Source: Burkholderia gladioli (GTDB lineage: Bacteria > Pseudomonadota > Gammaproteobacteria > Burkholderiales > Burkholderiaceae). From it: a stretch of 64,000 nt of DNA. The stretch lies in NCBI RefSeq assembly GCF_000959725.1, contig NZ_CP009322.1, positions 496,001 through 560,000 on the forward strand, read 5' to 3'. The notes beneath the pieces are model-generated. The model ran no database searches. It was not told the origin of the DNA and saw nothing but the letters and a program-made list of their open reading frames with translations. Positions 59,840 to 64,000 of the stretch are shown piece after piece. Position 1 is the first letter of the stretch; the number at the start of each line of letters is the position of its first letter. A program made the translations under genes and the position numbers.

Positions 59840-60445
59840 ATGACTCTCGACACGCGGCCGGGCGCGAGCGGCGCCTGGCAGGACATCACGATCATCGACG
59901 ACCTGCTGCCCGGCGACGAGCAGGCCGCGATCCATCGCCTGCTCGCGCAAGGGCCCTGGCAGCACGGCTGGCGTTCGCACAACGGCGCCGGCGCGCAGGC
60001 GTTCTGGAATCGCCATTTCGCCGGCTCGCAGGATCCGGCGCGGCTGGACGGGCGCCACGACGCGAGCGAGGAGTTGGCCGCGCGCGAGCCGCTGCTGGAT
60101 GCCTGCTGGCAGCGGATCGCGCGCGACTACCTACGGGATCACGCGCTGCAGAGCTGCTACGCGAACGGCCTGCCCTACGGCACCGACGGTTCGGTGCACA
60201 CCGATTCGCTGGCGATCGGCGCCTGCACCGCCGTGTATTACCCGCACCAGCACTGGGACCCTGACTGGGGCGGCGAGACGATCCTGTTCAACAAGGATCG
60301 CAGCGACATCCTCGCGGCGGTCTACCCGAAGCCGAACCGGCTGCTGGTGTTTCCGGGCTTTCTCTACCACGTCGCGCGCGGCGTGTCGCGCGCCTGCCCG
60401 ACGATGCGCATCACGCTGATGTTCAAGACGCAGATGCGCATGTGA
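59840..60445 (+). CDS. 2-oxoglutarate/Fe(II)-dependent dioxygenase
   Basis: A 201-residue cytoplasmic protein. ATG 59840 has GGAG five bases upstream; ATG 59786 would add 18 residues and is the alternative. The double-stranded beta-helix iron site is visible: His120-x-Asp122 (VHTD) and distal His177 (FLYHVARGVSR), with Arg190 (TMRITL) as the 2-oxoglutarate anchor. The segment YYPHQHWDPDWGGETIL and the late VFPGFLYHV are typical of prolyl-4-hydroxylase-like members. These enzymes hydroxylate proteins, peptides or small metabolites. It starts 80 bp after the autotransporter gene and converges with the E1 gene (30 bp between stops). The substrate is unknown. Confidence 0.85.
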   Translation: MTLDTRPGASGAWQDITIIDDLLPGDEQAAIHRLLAQGPWQHGWRSHNGAGAQAFWNRHFAGSQDPARLDGRHDASEELAAREPLLDACWQRIARDYLRDHALQSCYANGLPYGTDGSVHTDSLAIGACTAVYYPHQHWDPDWGGETILFNKDRSDILAAVYPKPNRLLVFPGFLYHVARGVSRACPTMRITLMFKTQMRM

Positions 60446-60475
60446 GGCCGCGCAGCGAGCCGCTGCGCTTTCCAT

Positions 60476-63196
60476 CTACACCTGCCACGAAGCGGCGCGT
60501 CCCGCCTGCTTGCCGTAACGCGCACGCGCCGCGCGCACCGTCTCGCGCTCGACTTCGCCCTGTTCGGCCAGCGCATGCAGCGCCGCCAGCACGATCGAGG
60601 CGCGATCCACCTCGAAGAACTCGCGCAGCGCCTGGCGCGTGTCGCTGCGCCCGAAGCCGTCGGTGCCGAGCGTCACATACGGCGCCGGCACCCAGGCGCG
60701 GATCAGCTCGGGCAGGGCGCGGGCGTAGTCGGTCGCGGCGATCACCGGCCCTTGCGCGCCTTGCAGCGCGCGGCGCACCACCGGTTCCGCCAGGGCATCT
60801 CCATCCGCATCCGTATCCGCCCCAAGGCGCCGCGCGCGCTCGATTGCGATCGCGTCGCGATGCAGCTCGGTGAAGCTGGTCACGCTCCACACCTGCGCCT
60901 CGATCCCCCAGTCATCCTGCAGCATCGCGGCCGCGGCCAGCACCTCGGTCATGATCGCGCCGGCACCCAGCAACTGCACCCGTGCCGAGCCATGCCGTTG
61001 CGGATGCAGCGAATAGATGCCGCGCAGGATTGCCTCGCGTACCGCCTCGCCGGCCGGCATCGAGGGCTGGGCGTAGTTCTCGTTGGTCACGGTCAGGTAA
61101 TGGAACACGTCGCGCTGCTGCTCGCCCATCTCGCGCATGCCGTGCTCGACGATCACCGCCACCTCGTAGGCGAAGGCCGGGTCCCAGGCACGGCAGTTCG
61201 GGATCGCCGAGGCGGCCAGGTGGCTGGTGCCGTCCTGGTGCTGCAGGCCCTCGCCGCCGAGCGTGGTCTTGCCCGAGGTGGCGCCGATCAGGAAGCCGCG
61301 GGCTCGCTGGTCGGCGGCGGCCCAGATCAGGTCGCCGACGCGCTGGAAGCCGAACATCGAGTAGTAGATGTAGAACGGCAGCATCGGCAGGTCGTGGACG
61401 CTGTACGAGGTGGCGGCGGCGATCCACGAGGAGATCGCGCCGGCCTCGGAGATGCCTTCCTCGAGGATCTGCCCGCTGGTCGATTCGCGGTAGTAGAGCA
61501 TCGAGCCGAGGTCCTCGGGCTCGTAGCGTTGCCCCAGCGGCGAATAGATGCCGACCTGGCGGAACAGGTTGGCCATGCCGAAGGTGCGTGCCTCGTCGGC
61601 CACCACCGGCACGATCCGCTCGCCGATCTCCGGCGCCTTGAGCAGGCCGCCCAGCATGCGCACGATCGCCATGGTGGTGGACATCTCCTTGCCCTCGGCC
61701 TCCAGCGCGAACTGCCCCCAGCCGGCCATCGGCGGCACCGCCAGCGGCCGGCTCGCGGCGCGGCGGCGACGCGGCAGGTAGCCGCCGAGCGCCTGGCGGC
61801 GCGCGTGCAGGTAGCGCATCTCGGGGCTGTCGGCGGCCGGGCGGTAGAACTTCACCTCGGCCACCTCGGCATCGCTGAGCGGCAGCGCGAAGCGGTCGCG
61901 GAAGGCCTTCAGGTCGTCCAGGTCGAGCTTCTTCTGCTGGTGCGTGGTCATGCGGCCCTGGCCGATCGCACCCATGCCGAAACCCTTCATGGTCTTGGCC
62001 AGGATCACGGTGGGTTGGCCGCGATGCGCGAGCGCCCTGGCATAGGCCGCGTGCAGCTTGCGCACGTCGTGGCCGCCGCGGCGCAGGCGGTCGATGTCGT
62101 CGTTGCTGAGGTGGGCCGCCAGCGCGGCCAGTTGCGGGTTCTGCTGGAAGAAGTGCTCGCGGTTGTAGGCACCGTCGTTGGCCGAGAAGGTCTGGAACTG
62201 GCCGTCCACGGTGTTGGCGAAGGCGCGCAGCAGGGCGCCTTCGCGATCGCGCGCGAACAGCGCGTCCCAGTCCGAGCCCCACAGCACCTTGATCACGTTC
62301 CAGCCGGCGCCGGCGAACAGCGTCTCCAGCTCGTCCACCACGCGGCCGTTGCCGCGCACCGGGCCGTCCAGGCGCTGCAGGTTGCAGTTGATCACGAACA
62401 CCAGGTTGTCGAGCTGCTCGCGCGCGGCCAGCGACAGCGCGCCGATCGATTCGGGCTCGTCCATCTCGCCGTCGCCGAAGAAGCCCCACACGGTGCGTCC
62501 CGCCGTGCCGAGCAGCTTGCGATGCTCGAGGTAGCGCATGAAGCGCGCCTGGTAGATCGAGTTGATCGGCCCGATCCCCATCGAGCCGGTGGGGAACTGC
62601 CAGAAGTCCGGCATCAACCACGGATGCGGATAGGAACAGAGCCCGGGCCCGGCGATCTCGCGGCGGTAGTGGTCGAGATGCGCCTCCTCCAGAAAGCCCT
62701 CCAGGTAGGCGCGTGCATACACGCCCGGCGCCGAATGCGGCTGGAAGTAGACCAGGTCGGCGTCGCGCTCGCCGTCGGCGGCGCGGAAGAAGTGGTTGAA
62801 GCCGACCTCGAACAGGTCGGCGGCCGAGGCGTAGCTGGCGATATGGCCGCCCAGCTCGCCATAGGCGCGGTTGGCGCGCACCACCATGGCCAGCGCGTTC
62901 CAGCGCAGCGCGGCGGCCAGCCTGGCCTCGATCTCCAGGTCGCCCGGGTAGGGCGGCTGGGCGTCGAGCGCGATGCTGTTGGCATAGGGCGTGGCGCGCA
63001 CGCGCCCGGTGGCGAGCCCTTGCGACGAGGCATGCAGGGCGAGCTGGTCGAGCAGGTAGCGCGCGCGCTCCGGGCCGGCGTGCTCGACCACGCCGTCGAG
63101 CGCGGCCAGCCATTCCCCGGTTTCGCCGGGGTCCTCGTCGATCGGGTCGAGGGGCAGGGCGAGGATCGACGGCACGCCGTTCGACAGGTCGGTCAT
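60476..63196 (-). CDS. homodimeric 2-oxoacid dehydrogenase E1 (AceE/MdeB-like)
   Basis: A 906-residue thiamine-diphosphate enzyme, the length of AceE. The start ATG 63196 has CGGAG upstream. The ThDP motif GDGEMDEPES leads into NLVFVINCNLQRLDGPVRGN (about 220-265); other AceE-type stretches are GSMGIGPINSIYQARFMRYL, KTMKGFGMGA and GGEGLQHQDGTSH. It decarboxylates pyruvate or 2-oxobutyrate and passes the acyl group to an E2 lipoyl enzyme. No E2 or E3 gene is adjacent, unlike the main aceEF operon. A divergent Lrp/AsnC gene lies 171 bp away. This pair matches the mdeB-mdeR layout of Pseudomonas putida, where MdeB is a 2-oxobutyrate E1 in methionine breakdown; methionine gamma-lyase is not in this window. 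Pyruvate remains possible. Confidence 0.92.
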   Translation of the reverse strand: MTDLSNGVPSILALPLDPIDEDPGETGEWLAALDGVVEHAGPERARYLLDQLALHASSQGLATGRVRATPYANSIALDAQPPYPGDLEIEARLAAALRWNALAMVVRANRAYGELGGHIASYASAADLFEVGFNHFFRAADGERDADLVYFQPHSAPGVYARAYLEGFLEEAHLDHYRREIAGPGLCSYPHPWLMPDFWQFPTGSMGIGPINSIYQARFMRYLEHRKLLGTAGRTVWGFFGDGEMDEPESIGALSLAAREQLDNLVFVINCNLQRLDGPVRGNGRVVDELETLFAGAGWNVIKVLWGSDWDALFARDREGALLRAFANTVDGQFQTFSANDGAYNREHFFQQNPQLAALAAHLSNDDIDRLRRGGHDVRKLHAAYARALAHRGQPTVILAKTMKGFGMGAIGQGRMTTHQQKKLDLDDLKAFRDRFALPLSDAEVAEVKFYRPAADSPEMRYLHARRQALGGYLPRRRRAASRPLAVPPMAGWGQFALEAEGKEMSTTMAIVRMLGGLLKAPEIGERIVPVVADEARTFGMANLFRQVGIYSPLGQRYEPEDLGSMLYYRESTSGQILEEGISEAGAISSWIAAATSYSVHDLPMLPFYIYYSMFGFQRVGDLIWAAADQRARGFLIGATSGKTTLGGEGLQHQDGTSHLAASAIPNCRAWDPAFAYEVAVIVEHGMREMGEQQRDVFHYLTVTNENYAQPSMPAGEAVREAILRGIYSLHPQRHGSARVQLLGAGAIMTEVLAAAAMLQDDWGIEAQVWSVTSFTELHRDAIAIERARRLGADTDADGDALAEPVVRRALQGAQGPVIAATDYARALPELIRAWVPAPYVTLGTDGFGRSDTRQALREFFEVDRASIVLAALHALAEQGEVERETVRAARARYGKQAGRAASWQV

Positions 63197-63367
63197 GATG
63201 CGGCTCCGGGCACGAGAAAGCAGGTGGGGCCGCGGGTTCGAAAGCAGCGGCGATTCGACTAGCGTACTGAGCCCGTTGCGGAATGTGTGTCTGAATTGCA
63301 TTGCGTCTCGGCCGGGAATCAGTATAAATATTCCGCCGATCCCGCCTTTTTCGGAATTGTTACATTC
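63197..63367. promoter_or_regulatory. divergent control region of the E1 and Lrp/AsnC genes
   Basis: Contains GGAAT (63315-63319) and ATTCC (63330-63334) around CAGTATAAAT, an AT-rich centre that doubles as a -10-like TATAAA; a second GGAAT/ATTC pair lies at about 63352-63367. Lrp-family dimers bind such short AT-centred dyads, so this is the likely autoregulatory and E1 control site. Confidence 0.5.
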
Positions 63368-63895
63368 ATGCCCAGTGACTCGACCCGGCTCGACCGCACC
63401 GATATCGCGATCCTCAACCAACTGCAGCAGAACGCGCGCATCACCAACGCCGAACTGGCGCGCGCGGTGAACCTGTCGCCCACGCCCTGCTTCAACCGTG
63501 TCAAGGCGCTGGAGAAGCTCGGGCTGATCAAGCAGCAGGTGACCCTGCTCGATCCCGATCCGCTGGGCCTGAAGATCAACGTGTTCATCCAGGTCAGCCT
63601 GGAGAAGCAGCAGGAGGACGCGCTGCGCCGCTTCGAGGCGGCCATCGACAAGCGGCCCGAGGTGATGGAGTGCTACCTGATGTCGGGCGACGCCGATTAC
63701 CTGTTGCGCGTGCTGGTGCCGAGCATGCACGGGCTGGAGCGCTTCATCATGGACCAACTGACCACCATTCCGGGTGTGTCGAACATCCGCTCGAGCTTCG
63801 CGCTCAAGCAGGTGCGCTACCGCACCGCTTTGCCGCTGCCGGCGGCGGGGCTGACGCTGAGCCGCGAGGAAGAGGATACGCACGACGAGGGTTAA
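63368..63895 (+). CDS. Lrp/AsnC-family transcriptional regulator
   Basis: A 175-residue regulator of normal family length. The N-terminal helix-turn-helix ([35 protein letters not shown], about 7-50) is followed by the RAM/AsnC ligand domain ([28 protein letters not shown], about 105-140), which forms dimers and octamers. Start ATG 63368. It is divergent from the AceE/MdeB-like E1 gene and is the obvious candidate to control it in response to an amino or keto acid, as MdeR does. No stronger evidence of ligand identity is available. Confidence 0.93.
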   Translation: MPSDSTRLDRTDIAILNQLQQNARITNAELARAVNLSPTPCFNRVKALEKLGLIKQQVTLLDPDPLGLKINVFIQVSLEKQQEDALRRFEAAIDKRPEVMECYLMSGDADYLLRVLVPSMHGLERFIMDQLTTIPGVSNIRSSFALKQVRYRTALPLPAAGLTLSREEEDTHDEG

Positions 63896-63982
63896 TGCCT
63901 GAGCGGGGCGCGGCGGCCTTCCGCCGGCGCCTGCCCGGGCTTGCACGAGCCATCTCGGCGGATATCGCCGTGCCTCGTTCGC

Positions 63983-63997
63983 ATTAGTGTGTCTAAT
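63983..63997. promoter_or_regulatory. ATTAG-N5-CTAAT dyad at the window end
   Basis: ATTAGTGTGTCTAAT, closely similar to the site at 49234-49248 (both preceded by GC and with GTG at the centre). It carries the GcvA-type CTAAT core in both directions. Any gene it serves lies beyond the window. Confidence 0.5.
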
Positions 63998-64000
63998 GTT

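Noticed and set aside
63896..63931. Hairpin after the Lrp gene
   Set aside because: The stem GGCGCGGCGG/CCGCCGGCGCC is imperfect and lacks a T-run; not enough to call a terminator.
1..64000. tRNA/rRNA genes, IS elements, prophage, CRISPR arrays
   Set aside because: No tRNA-like cloverleaf, transposase, integrase, att-like duplication or spaced repeat array was seen on reading both strands.

Overview
The window looks like a secondary replicon of a Burkholderia sensu stricto species (gladioli/glumae/plantarii or pseudomallei-type relatives). The reasons are very high GC, third-position GC/GCC-rich codons, many LysR regulators, a giant AT-less polyketide synthase, and families common in that genus: SfnG, a DUF1571 protein, an FtsI paralogue and a homodimeric E1 with a divergent Lrp regulator. 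I saw no rRNA, tRNA, IS element, phage or CRISPR.

Bases 1-30333 are the 3' end of a trans-AT polyketide synthase operon: the C-terminal KS of one subunit (start outside the window) and two complete giant subunits of about 3628 and 5912 residues. Read in order: KS1 | DH1-ACP1, KS2-KR1-ACP2, KS3-DH2-KR2-MT1-ACP3 | ER-KS4-KR3-ACP4, KS5-DH3-KR4-MT2-ACP5, KS6-KR5-ACP6, KS7-ACP7-TE. None of these proteins has an acyltransferase domain, so malonyl loading must be in trans, with the AT gene presumably upstream. The TE marks the end of the assembly line. By colinearity the last part of the product should carry an olefin (or hydroxyl) from modules a/b, an alpha-methyl saturated unit (c), a beta-hydroxyl (d), an alpha-methyl unit whose oxidation state is uncertain because KR4 lacks its Ser (e), a beta-hydroxyl from a KR lacking the B-type Asp (f), and a terminal unit from a KS with a degenerate HGTGT motif (g). 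KS5 and KS6 lie in a 1.5 kb direct repeat of roughly 99% identity, and KS7 contains a 12-bp minisatellite. I could not match the line to a known compound.

Bases 31125-38980 hold envelope and small-molecule genes: a His/Gly-rich lipoprotein, a DUF1571 protein, a beta-class GST, a LysR regulator, and a tight operon of TonB receptor, ModA-like binding protein and SfnG (dimethyl sulfone monooxygenase), which suggests organosulfur scavenging. Bases 38981-39925 are an AT-richer control region with several inverted repeats before a LuxR-type regulator (TTG start). A 61-residue ORF and a creatininase-family metallohydrolase follow. Opposite them are an M81 (MlrC) hydrolase and an MFS transporter, divergent from a LysR.

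Bases 46457-51301 contain a stand-alone FtsI-like transpeptidase convergent with a GcvA-type LysR (similar ATTA-N7-TAAT sites lie before both), then another LysR divergent from an epoxide-hydrolase-like enzyme. Bases 51302-59760 are an exoprotease island: S15 lipoprotein, S10 lipoprotein, a secreted EF-hand-like protein and an S8 autotransporter. The window ends with a 2OG-Fe(II) dioxygenase, a homodimeric 2-oxoacid dehydrogenase E1 and its divergent Lrp/AsnC regulator.
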